Origin: DATBDM01 sp036269915
GTDB taxonomy: Bacteria; Actinomycetota; Thermoleophilia; Solirubrobacterales; Solirubrobacteraceae
DNA length: 11,961 bases
Direction of reading: 5' to 3'
Assembly: GCA_036269915.1 (NCBI GenBank)
Contig: DATBDM010000266.1
Coordinates: 1 to 11,961 of the forward strand
Shown here: positions 5,883-11,961 of the stretch, piece by piece
Position numbering within the stretch: position 1 is the stretch's first letter
How the letters are laid out: each line of letters opens with the position of its first letter
The notes under the pieces: model-generated
What the model was told of the DNA's origin: nothing
Database searches by the model: none
What the model saw: the letters and a program-made list of their open reading frames with translations, nothing else
Made by a program: the position numbers and the translations under genes

Positions 5883-6851
5883 ATGGCGGAGCGACTCGGG
5901 AACCGCCCCTGCGGGGGCCGCTACGGCGACATCGTCCAGGCCATCGGCAACACGCCGCTGGTCGAGCTCAAGCGACTCTCGCCCAAGCCGGGCGTGCGGA
6001 TCTGGGCCAAGCTCGAATCCCACAACCCGACGGGGTCGGTCAAGGACCGCGTCGCCCGCGCGCTGATCGAGGACGCCGAGGAGAAGGGACTGATCCGGCC
6101 CGGGCAGACCATCCTCGAGCCGACCTCGGGCAACACGGGGATCTCGCTGGCGATGATCTGCTCGCGCAAGGGCTACCCGCTCAAGGTCGTCATGCCCGAC
6201 AACGTGACGCCGGAGCGCACGCAGCTGCTGAAGATGTACGGCGCCGAGATCGTCTACTCGCCGGGCTCCAAGGGCTCCAACGGCGCGGTCGAGATGGCGC
6301 TCGAGATGGCCGCCGCCGACCCGTCGTACTACATGCCCTACCAGTACGGCAACCAGGCCAACCCGGACGCGCACTACAACGGCACCGCGCTCGAGATCCT
6401 CGAGGAGCTCGACGAGGTGAGCGCGTTCGTCGCCGGCCTCGGCACCGGCGGCACGCTGATGGGCAACGGCCGGCGCCTGCGCGAGGAGCTCGGCGACGCG
6501 GTGAAGATCGTCGCCGCGGAGCCGATGCAGGGCGAGCCGGTCCAGGGCCTGCGCTCGCTCGACGACGGCTTCATCCCGCCGATCATCGACCTGTCGCTGC
6601 TGGACCGGAAGATCTTCGTGACCAACCGCGACGCGATCGTCTGGACCCGCCGGCTGCTCGACGAGGAGGGCATCTTCGCCGGCGTCTCCTCGGGCGCGAT
6701 CGCCTCGATCGCCGTGCGCATCGCGAACGAGCTCGACGAGGGCAACGTGGTCTTCATCGTCTGCGACGACGGCTGGAAGTACCTCTCCTCAGGGCTCTAC
6801 ACCCTCCCGGTCGACGAGGTGGAGAACCTCGACTCGACCGTCTGGTGGTGA
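5883..6851 (+). CDS. cysM: CysM-type cysteine synthase (O-phosphoserine sulfhydrylase)
   Basis: A 322-residue fold-type II PLP enzyme. PTGSVKDR at 49-56 gives the PLP lysine K54; TSGNTG at 81-86 binds the substrate carboxylate, and GTGGT at 187-191 binds the PLP phosphate. The sequence follows mycobacterial CysM rather than CysK: VRIWAKLESHNPTGS, the YQYGNQANPDAHY stretch, AAEPMQGEPVQGLRSLDDGF, GWKYLSSGLY and a C-terminal tail ending in TVWW. R224 aligns with R220 of M. tuberculosis CysM, which selects O-phosphoserine. It should make cysteine from O-phosphoserine and a protein-bound thiocarboxylate (CysO-COSH), with no need for O-acetylserine. A Mec-type hydrolase lies two genes downstream and strengthens this. 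About 16 residues precede the usual N-terminus. It starts 23 bp after the xylulokinase stop, where a TACACT (5867-5872) might serve as its own -10. Confidence 0.9.
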   Translation: MAERLGNRPCGGRYGDIVQAIGNTPLVELKRLSPKPGVRIWAKLESHNPTGSVKDRVARALIEDAEEKGLIRPGQTILEPTSGNTGISLAMICSRKGYPLKVVMPDNVTPERTQLLKMYGAEIVYSPGSKGSNGAVEMALEMAAADPSYYMPYQYGNQANPDAHYNGTALEILEELDEVSAFVAGLGTGGTLMGNGRRLREELGDAVKIVAAEPMQGEPVQGLRSLDDGFIPPIIDLSLLDRKIFVTNRDAIVWTRRLLDEEGIFAGVSSGAIASIAVRIANELDEGNVVFIVCDDGWKYLSSGLYTLPVDEVENLDSTVWW

Positions 6852-6881
6852 ACCACTCATCCCGTGGTGCGCATCCGCATC

Positions 6882-6887
6882 TAGAAT
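6882..6887 (+). promoter_or_regulatory. Candidate -10 box upstream of tatA
   Basis: TAGAAT lies in the 69-bp spacer between cysM and tatA, 33 nt before the tatA start, followed by a purine-rich GAGAAGGGAA about 9 nt before the ATG that can act as Shine-Dalgarno sequence. No clear -35 is visible. This would allow tatA-mec to be transcribed apart from cysM. Confidence 0.3.
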
Positions 6888-6920
6888 CCAACGGACCGCC
6901 GCGAGAAGGGAACCCTCCGC

Positions 6921-7136
6921 ATGCCCATGAACATCGGACCGATGGAACTGATCATCGTCCTCGTCATCGCTCTCATCGTCCTCGGCCCGAAGCGCTTGCC
7001 CGAGGCCGGCCGCTCCGTCGGCAAGGGCCTGCGCGAGTTCAAGGAGTCGCTGAGCGGCGACCGACGCGACGACGATGACGATGACGACGTCGCCGAGCTG
7101 CACTCGACGACGCGCAGCACCACCTCCACCAAGTAG
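6921..7136 (+). CDS. tatA: Twin-arginine translocase subunit TatA/E
   Basis: A 71-residue protein with the classical TatA layout: a short extracytoplasmic N-terminus, a hydrophobic helix IGPMELIIVLVIALIVLG (5-22), the hinge GPKRLPEAGRS (22-32) and an amphipathic helix SVGKGLREFKESL (32-44). The tail is acidic: seven consecutive aspartates encoded by GAC/GAT repeats at 7068-7088, then a Ser/Thr-rich end. TatA forms the pore-like assembly that moves folded proteins across the membrane with TatB and TatC; neither is in this window. The start at 6921 is chosen for its spacing to the GAGAAGGGAA sequence; an ATG two codons later is possible. It lies 69 bp after cysM and 4 bp before the JAMM gene, in the position where cysO would be expected. 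Confidence 0.92.
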   Translation: MPMNIGPMELIIVLVIALIVLGPKRLPEAGRSVGKGLREFKESLSGDRRDDDDDDDVAELHSTTRSTTSTK

Positions 7137-7140
7137 GCCC

Positions 7141-7563
7141 GTGCGCATCTCCCGCGCCCTCCTGGACGAGGTCATCGCCCATGCGCGCGCGGACGCGCCG
7201 AACGAGTGCTGCGGCATGATCGCCTCACGCGACGGCGAGGCGGTCGCGGTGCATCGCGCGACCAACACGGCCGCCAGCCCGCTGCGCTACATCATGGATC
7301 CCAACGAGCAGTACCGGATCCAGGACGCGATCGAGTCCGACGGGCTCGACCTCGGGGCGATCTACCACTCGCACACGCGCTCGGAGCCGATCCCCTCGCA
7401 GACCGACATCAACCTGGCGACGCTGCCGGGCACGGGGCTGCCGTCGTTCCCGGGGACCCTCTACGTCATCGTCGGCGTCAAGTCCGACGAGAACGACGTG
7501 CGGGTCTGGGAGATCGCCGACGGCGGCTACGAGCAGCGCCGGCTCGAGATCGTCGAGGCCTGA
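7141..7563 (+). CDS. mec: Mec-type JAMM/MPN+ metalloprotease
   Basis: A compact 140-residue JAMM domain. The motif is complete: E22 in NECCGMIA, then YHSHTRSEPIPSQTD with H76, H78, S86 and D89 (HxHx7Sx2D), the zinc site of JAB1/MPN+ isopeptidases. The small single-domain form resembles M. tuberculosis Mec (Rv1334), which hydrolyses CysO-cysteine to release cysteine in the O-phosphoserine pathway. A CysM-type synthase lies two genes upstream, so the same role is likely here. The sulfur carrier CysO itself is not visible in the cluster. The start is GTG at 7141, 4 bp after the tatA stop; the frame is open further upstream but only across tatA. Its TGA is followed at once by the next gene's ATG. 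It could alternatively process another small ubiquitin-like protein. Confidence 0.88.
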   Translation: MRISRALLDEVIAHARADAPNECCGMIASRDGEAVAVHRATNTAASPLRYIMDPNEQYRIQDAIESDGLDLGAIYHSHTRSEPIPSQTDINLATLPGTGLPSFPGTLYVIVGVKSDENDVRVWEIADGGYEQRRLEIVEA

Positions 7564-8070
7564 ATGGGACGCGACGGGCCGCTCGTCTGCCCGTCATGCG
7601 GCGCCGCGCACGCCGCCTCCGAGCGCTTCTGCCGTGACTGCGGCATGCCCCTGGTCCACGCTCCGGGTGAGGCAGGGACGTGGAAAGGAGGCGCGTTGCA
7701 CGATCGCGCGCGCAAGGTCCGTCCGCAGTACGCCGAAGGCCCGCTCGTCAAGGTCGCGTCCGCCCGCCACCAGGCCGAGGCGGAGATGCTCGAGGCGATC
7801 CTGCTCGACCAGGGCGTCCCCGCGCTGATCCGACGCTCCGGCGGCTTCGACGTCCCCGACTTCCTCGCCAGCGGGCCGCGCGACATCCTCGTGCCCGCCT
7901 CGGGCGCCGAGGTCGCGCGCGAGGCGCTCGGCGTCACCGCCGCGCCGCAGCCCCCGCCGCGCTCGACCGTCCACGGCACGCCGCCATGGGTGCGCGGGCT
8001 CGCCGTCCTGCTGGCGGTCGTGATCGTCGGCATCGTCGTCGCGGGGCTCGTCGTCGCGCTCGTGAGCTAG
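7564..8070 (+). CDS. Zinc-ribbon, DUF2007-like, C-terminal transmembrane protein of unknown function
   Basis: A 168-residue protein with three parts. Residues 8-30 form a zinc ribbon (CPSCG...CRDCG; C9, C12, C23, C26). Residues 60-122 look like a DUF2007 small alpha/beta domain: LVKVASARHQAEAEMLEAILLDQGVPALIRR, then DILVPASGAEVAREAL. Residues 145-167 are one strongly hydrophobic helix after a proline-rich linker, so the protein is probably tail-anchored with its domains in the cytoplasm. DUF2007 has been proposed as a signal-sensing domain, but no function is established. Its ATG directly follows the mec stop (TGAATG), so the two are coupled. The stop codon overlaps that of the convergent gene through CTAG (8067-8070). 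Confidence 0.75.
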   Translation: MGRDGPLVCPSCGAAHAASERFCRDCGMPLVHAPGEAGTWKGGALHDRARKVRPQYAEGPLVKVASARHQAEAEMLEAILLDQGVPALIRRSGGFDVPDFLASGPRDILVPASGAEVAREALGVTAAPQPPPRSTVHGTPPWVRGLAVLLAVVIVGIVVAGLVVALVS

Positions 8071-8846
8071 CGGCGCGGACGGCCGACCCGCCGCGTCGCG
8101 CGTGTCTCGCCCCCCTCGGCCACGCGGGCCAGGTGCGAGCGCCAGGCCGCGGCCGTGTGGCGCCCGCCGCGGGTGCCGCGCAGCGCATCCAGCACCGCGT
8201 CCGGGCCCTCGCGGATGGCCGCGATCGCGGTCCGGTCGCCCTCCTCGCGCGCGAGCAGGTCGATCACCGTGCCGCCGAGCAGCAGCGCATCGGCGCGGCC
8301 GGGCGGGAACGACGGCTGCGAGCCCTCGCGCAGGCGTCGCGTCACCGCGGGGCGCACGTGAGCGGTCTGGCCCGACAGCCACTGCGCCGCGCCCTCGGCG
8401 TACCAGGCGTGCCGCAGCCAGCGGGCCATCCGCCGTGGCCCGGCCGGCGGCGGGAAGCCCGGCTGGCGTACGGCCACCGCGCGCCGGGCGAGCAGCCCCG
8501 CGGGCGCGAGCATGAGCATCTCGAGCGAGCCCTCGACGTTGGACGCGCGCTGGGCGAGCAGCCGGGGGGAGAGGACGTGCAGCTCGCGCTCGCCGGCCCA
8601 GCCGACGACGTAGCGGCGCGCCGCGGGAGCGGTCAGGCGCCGCTGCAGCGGCAGCCACGGCTGTGCCGCGTCGAGCTGCGCGGGGGAGCCGTGCAGCACC
8701 ACCGACAGCTCGCCGATCTCGACCGCGAGCCGCTCCTGCAGCCGCGAGCGCGCGTGCTCGAGCTGCGCGAGCACGCGCTCCGCGTCGTCGCGGTCGCGTT
8801 CGTCGTGGCGGGCGACGAAGGTCTCGGATGCGGTCTCGACCCACAC
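8067..8846 (-). CDS. Peptidase-MA (gluzincin)-like protein lacking the HExxH site
   Basis: A 259-residue protein with no clear signal peptide. Its layout follows peptidase-MA-like gluzincins: TFVARHDERDRDDAERVLAQLEHARSRLQERL (9-40) as first strand and helix, LSVVLHGS (47-54), ELHVLSPRLL (88-97), and WYAEGAAQWLSG (148-159), the usual downstream glutamate helix. At the place of the HExxH helix the sequence reads LAPAGLLARRA (113-123), with neither histidine nor glutamate, so it is probably not an active zinc protease. It starts at GTG 8846, 19 bp after the acylase stop on the same strand, suggesting an operon; AACCAGG just before the start could be a weak ribosome site. The C-terminus is Arg-rich. 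The family assignment is by pattern only and is tentative. Confidence 0.6.
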   Translation of the reverse strand: MWVETASETFVARHDERDRDDAERVLAQLEHARSRLQERLAVEIGELSVVLHGSPAQLDAAQPWLPLQRRLTAPAARRYVVGWAGERELHVLSPRLLAQRASNVEGSLEMLMLAPAGLLARRAVAVRQPGFPPPAGPRRMARWLRHAWYAEGAAQWLSGQTAHVRPAVTRRLREGSQPSFPPGRADALLLGGTVIDLLAREEGDRTAIAAIREGPDAVLDALRGTRGGRHTAAAWRSHLARVAEGGETRATRRVGRPRR

Positions 8847-8865
8847 CCTGGTTACGTTTGCAGGT

Positions 8866-11652
8866 CTATCGCGGCACGCGATGCAGGATGCTGACCGCCT
8901 GCTGGTACGTGGGCCGATTGATCCACGGGATCAGCGGCTGGGTCGCCGCGCCGATCGGCCGGAACTGGATCGAGTCGTAGCAGGCCTGGTCGCCGTCCTT
9001 GCCCGCCTTCTGGCAGACCCTGTCGCCCGAGTAGAGCGTCGCTGCCGGCACCGCGACCGCGGCCTTGAGCGAGGCCTCGAGTGCCGCGCGGCAGCGCTTC
9101 AAGCTGCCCTTGCCGCAGTAGACCTTGCCGTAGCGGCCGCTCACCTTGGCGCCGGTGAGCGTGCGCAGGTCCTTGCCGACGTAGCCGAACCACGGGCCCT
9201 GGTAGGAGGAGCCGAGATGCGCGCCGTGCCCGTTCGGCGGGTTGTCGATCGGGGCGGTGCTCTCGAGGCGCGCGAGCGCGGTCTTGCCGAGCCGCGGCCG
9301 GAACTGGGCCGAGATCCAGCGCGGCCACCAGGCGTCCATGATCCGCACGGCGTCGGAGTGCTCGTAGACGCCGTCGCGGTTCTGGTCGCGTCGCAGGCCG
9401 CCGGCCTTCAGCCACGCGCGCAGCTCGCGCACCGCGGGCCGCAGCGCGGTGTCCTTGGGCGTGCCGATGATCTTCAGCGCGAGCGGAAGGTCCGCGTGGG
9501 CGCGGAGGTCCGTCGAGCCGGCCATCTCCATCACGTCGATCAGCTTCGCGAGCCCGATCTTGCGCTTGCCCCGGATCGTCGGCTTCAGCCGGTCCTCGAG
9601 GTTGATCGAGCGGTACACGCTCGAGTAGACGTTGTCGTCGGTGCCGCGGTAGCCCTTGGCCTGCTTGTTGTTCCAGGAGATCAGGTACTTCTGGTCGATC
9701 GCCTGGGGGTGCTGCCTGAAGGTGGTGAAGCGCGCCGTGTGGGTGGTGGGGTCGTAGCCGCGCCACTCGTAGCGCTGCAGGCCGCGGACCGGCACGTCGT
9801 AGTCGACGTGCTTGGGGCGCACCGGATTCGCCCCGGAGTTGAAGTACGCGATGTGGCGCGGGTCCGCGTAGAACCAGTTGAACGTGTAGCCGATCTTGTT
9901 CGCGGCCTTCTGGAACGTCTGCGGCGAGTGGACCTTCGCCGGGTCGTTGAAGTCGGCGAAGCCGGCCGCCGAGTCGACCTCGTGGAAGTAGGTCGAGCGC
10001 AGGTTCGTGAACGCCACGGGCTTGCCCTTGATCGTCGCGCGGGCGATGACGATGCCGAGCGCGGTGCGCTCCGCCTTGAGCGTCTGGGTGCCGGCGGGGG
10101 TCTGGTCGCCCGGGTTCGGCGTGAACGTGTTGGTCTTGGTCAGCTCCTCCATCGGCCGGCAGCGGCCGCGGTACATGTACGACGTCGAGGCGAGCGTCGG
10201 CTTGGCGCCGGTGGTCTCGCAGAGGTCGACGGCGTAGGTGTCGATGATGTCCTGGCCCGCCGAGGTCGCGCTCCAGGCGTAGTCGCGGCCGCGGCCGAGC
10301 TGCACGTAGAGGTTCACGCCGGTGAAGGAGGCGCCGCGGGCGTCGATGCCGGGCAGCCCGGGCGTCGCCGGCGCGTGCACGTCCTCCTCCATCAGGATCT
10401 GCGGCGCGAAGTACGACACCTGCGGCCCGGCGACCATCAGCGGGTGGCCGGTCTTGGAGTGCCCCCGCGAGACCAGCAGCGCGTTGGACATCGTCCGCGG
10501 CAGCGCGAGACGGGTCGCGGAGGCGCCCGGGACCGGGGAGGTCGTGGTCGCGAACTTCGCCTGGCGCACCGAGCCGGGGTCGGGCAGCGCGCGCGAGCCC
10601 TTCGCCACCCGCTTGGCGGTCGTCTCGTAGGGGAAGCGCTTGCGGAGCACCGTCGTCGGCGCCTCGGGGTCCTGGGCGGCGCGGAAGTCGCGGAACGCGC
10701 GCAGGCCGGCTTTGTGGCCGAAGCGGCGGGTGAGCGCCTGGCGGACCCCGGCCCACTGCAGCTCGAGGCCGCCGCCCTTTCCGAAGATGCCGCCGACCAG
10801 CGCGGCGGTCGCGATCAGGTCCTCGCGCTTCCACGGATCGGGACCCTGCGGACGGCCGATCGCGGCGTACTCGCCCGGCATCTTGGTCGGGTCGAGCCTG
10901 GCCTCGGAGATGTACCGGTTGATGCCGGCGACGTAGTTGTCGACGTCGCGCTGGATCAGCGCGCCCTGCCTGCCGAGGAACTCCGGCAGCTGGTCGGCCT
11001 GGCGCGTGAGGTCGGCCTCGGTGTAGGGGGCGACCTGCCACTGCTCCTCGTCCATCGCCTGGTTGGCGCCGCCGGCGAAGCTCGAGAGCTCGCCGCGGCC
11101 GGCGTGGCGCAGCACGTCCATGAAGAAGAGGCGGTCCTCGGCGGCCGCGTACCCCAGGCCGAACATCGCGCCGTCGCGCGTTCTGCCGTAGACGTGGGGG
11201 ACGCCGAAGCCCTTGTCGCGCACGATCGTCACGTCGGCGCGCGGCGAGTAGACGCGCTCGGCGCCGTCGGGCTTGACGCCGAAGGTCGAGTCCTTGAAGT
11301 AGCTGCCGATCTGGCTCTGCTTGAGCCCGGGGGTCGCGTACATCAGGTCCCGGTACATGCCGAGCTGATCGCAACAGTGCGGGACGGTCGCGCCCGTGGC
11401 CAGGAAGCCGGCGAGCTGCGCCGCGTCGTAGCGGCCGTTGGCGCCCGGCGGGAGGATGTCGCGGAAGCCGCCGCCGTCGAGGGCGCCGTAGGGCTCGACC
11501 GGCGTGTCGGTGCCCGAGAGGCCGCCCGGCAGCGGCGGCAGCGGCGGCGCGCCGGGGACCGTCGGCAGGCCCGGCAGCTGGGCGTGCGCCGCGGGCGCCA
11601 TGGCGAGCGCGGCGACGACGGCGGCGATGGCGACGCGGGCGTTCCTCGACAC
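8866..11652 (-). CDS. Secreted penicillin acylase-family protein (Ntn hydrolase)
   Basis: A 928-residue precursor with a signal peptide (1-24, AAAHA/Q cleavage) and a Pro/Gly-rich linker (25-50). The alpha part (about 51-388) includes VTIVRDKGFGVPHVYG at 141-156 and GYAAAEDRLFFMD at 167-179. The beta part begins at S389 in MSNALLVSRG, the expected N-terminal nucleophile freed by autocatalytic cleavage. GRGRDYAWSATSAGQDIID (453-471) and SWNNKQAKGY (659-668, oxyanion-hole asparagine) are also characteristic. The family cleaves amide bonds of acylated substrates such as beta-lactam side chains or acyl-homoserine lactones; the natural substrate here is unknown. DQNRDGVYEHSD (756-767) looks like an EF-hand/dockerin-type calcium loop. 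Cysteines C848, C854, C880 and C891 may form C-terminal disulfides. The GTG start at 11652 is supported by a strong GAGGAGGAG. The peptidase-MA-like gene follows 19 bp later. Confidence 0.9.
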   Translation of the reverse strand: MSRNARVAIAAVVAALAMAPAAHAQLPGLPTVPGAPPLPPLPGGLSGTDTPVEPYGALDGGGFRDILPPGANGRYDAAQLAGFLATGATVPHCCDQLGMYRDLMYATPGLKQSQIGSYFKDSTFGVKPDGAERVYSPRADVTIVRDKGFGVPHVYGRTRDGAMFGLGYAAAEDRLFFMDVLRHAGRGELSSFAGGANQAMDEEQWQVAPYTEADLTRQADQLPEFLGRQGALIQRDVDNYVAGINRYISEARLDPTKMPGEYAAIGRPQGPDPWKREDLIATAALVGGIFGKGGGLELQWAGVRQALTRRFGHKAGLRAFRDFRAAQDPEAPTTVLRKRFPYETTAKRVAKGSRALPDPGSVRQAKFATTTSPVPGASATRLALPRTMSNALLVSRGHSKTGHPLMVAGPQVSYFAPQILMEEDVHAPATPGLPGIDARGASFTGVNLYVQLGRGRDYAWSATSAGQDIIDTYAVDLCETTGAKPTLASTSYMYRGRCRPMEELTKTNTFTPNPGDQTPAGTQTLKAERTALGIVIARATIKGKPVAFTNLRSTYFHEVDSAAGFADFNDPAKVHSPQTFQKAANKIGYTFNWFYADPRHIAYFNSGANPVRPKHVDYDVPVRGLQRYEWRGYDPTTHTARFTTFRQHPQAIDQKYLISWNNKQAKGYRGTDDNVYSSVYRSINLEDRLKPTIRGKRKIGLAKLIDVMEMAGSTDLRAHADLPLALKIIGTPKDTALRPAVRELRAWLKAGGLRRDQNRDGVYEHSDAVRIMDAWWPRWISAQFRPRLGKTALARLESTAPIDNPPNGHGAHLGSSYQGPWFGYVGKDLRTLTGAKVSGRYGKVYCGKGSLKRCRAALEASLKAAVAVPAATLYSGDRVCQKAGKDGDQACYDSIQFRPIGAATQPLIPWINRPTYQQAVSILHRVPR

Positions 11653-11656
11653 GTAG

Positions 11657-11665
11657 CTCCTCCTC
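11657..11665 (-). promoter_or_regulatory. Strong Shine-Dalgarno sequence deciding the acylase start
   Basis: GAGGAGGAG on the minus strand ends 4 nt before the GTG at 11652. It is by far the best ribosome-binding sequence in the window and fixes the GTG as start of the penicillin acylase. A TAGCTT (11683-11688) further upstream in the 69-bp spacer might be a -10, without a clear -35. Confidence 0.7.
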
Positions 11666-11721
11666 GAACCTCCGATGGTCCGGAAGCTAGCGAGTCGTCT
11701 GCGCGCCCGCGCCGATCAGGC

Positions 11722-11961
11722 TCAGGCGTATGCGGGGACGCCGGCGGCGTCGGCGATCGAGGAGATCTCCTCCGACGCGCGGTCGAACTCCTCGTCGGAG
11801 AGCACGGGGGTGCCCTCGAACGGGAGATCGCGGGTGATCTCGAGCCAGGAGCGGCAGCCGAGGTACTCGTCGCGGACTCGCACGGTGACCGGACGCGGGA
11901 TCCGGTAGGTGCGCAGGAGCAGGACGTGCAGCGGGTGCCGGCGCTTCCAGCTGAGGCGCTT
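11722..11961 (-). CDS. DUF1802 family protein, C-terminal part (5' end beyond the window)
   Basis: The last 79 codons of a gene entering from the right edge. The sequence contains HPLHVLLLRTYRIPRPVTVR (9-28), then DEYLGCRSWLEI (31-42) and PVLSDEEFDRA (52-62), ending in DAAGVPAYA. The combination of an LLxRxYRxPxP strand, EYxGCRSWxEL and PVLSDEEF is how I remember the C-terminal end of DUF1802 proteins, which are of unknown function. It ends 69 bp upstream of the acylase start on the same strand, so cotranscription is possible but not required. The TGA stop is at 11724-11722. Confidence 0.65.
   Translation of the reverse strand, partial: KRLSWKRRHPLHVLLLRTYRIPRPVTVRVRDEYLGCRSWLEITRDLPFEGTPVLSDEEFDRASEEISSIADAAGVPAYA

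Noticed and set aside
6843..6870. Short hairpin possibilities after cysM (ACCAC/GTGGT)
   Set aside because: Only 4-5 bp stems without a T tract; not enough for a terminator call.
7068..7088. A GAC/GAT microsatellite-like tract
   Set aside because: It encodes seven aspartates in the acidic tail of TatA, a common feature of such tails; not a separate repeat element.
8852..11374. An 840-codon open frame on the minus strand inside the acylase gene, another frame
   Set aside because: Arg/Ala-rich shadow in the +1 frame of the penicillin acylase; no domain, no credible start.
11675..11908. A 77-codon plus-strand frame at the right edge
   Set aside because: Antisense to the DUF1802-like C-terminus, which has recognisable conserved blocks; this frame is Ser/Arg-rich without motifs.

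Overview
The window is very GC-rich throughout, with strong GC3 bias that creates long shadow frames opposite most genes. Several gene families look actinobacterial: a DapC-type aminotransferase of the Rv0858c kind, a CysM with the O-phosphoserine-type arginine, a Mec-type JAMM hydrolase, a DUF1802 protein and a large secreted penicillin-acylase-family protein. Several starts look leaderless or nearly so, with TAGNNT -10-like boxes. I infer a GC-rich actinobacterium, plausibly of the Thermoleophilia/Solirubrobacterales type. This is inference from family resemblance, not a database result.

Left part, minus strand (1-2294): a Gfo/Idh/MocA dehydrogenase (5' part only) overlaps by 4 bp the end of a class I DhnA/FbaB-type aldolase. 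A palindromic LacI-type operator sits at the aldolase start. Upstream of the aldolase is a compact block of two large inverted repeats (1073-1165), built from the GGGGTCTGACCCC-type motif and resembling a REP/REPIN element. The block runs into the stop codon of the DapC-like aminotransferase. Next comes a short orphan matrixin-like membrane-anchored metalloprotease (2473-3123).

Middle, plus strand (3217-8070): a ROK-family repressor is followed without a gap by a xylulokinase-type FGGY kinase, a tight sugar regulator/kinase pair. Only 23 bp later begins CysM (O-phosphoserine sulfhydrylase type), then TatA, then a Mec-type JAMM peptidase, then a zinc-ribbon/DUF2007/transmembrane protein. CysM and Mec are the two enzymes of the CysO-dependent cysteine pathway. 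The sulfur-carrier gene cysO, their usual neighbour, is not here, and tatA stands between them.

Right part, minus strand (8067-11961): the C-terminal part of a DUF1802 protein, a 928-residue secreted penicillin acylase (Ntn hydrolase), and, 19 bp after it, a protein shaped like a peptidase-MA gluzincin that lacks the HExxH motif. The last one converges on the zinc-ribbon gene, and the two stop codons share a CTAG.

The left and middle parts together suggest sugar or polyol catabolism (dehydrogenase, aldolase, kinase, ROK repressor, LacI-type operator) of unknown substrate, next to a cysteine-biosynthesis cluster. No tRNA, rRNA, CRISPR array, insertion sequence or phage gene was seen. No gap between genes exceeds about 180 bp.
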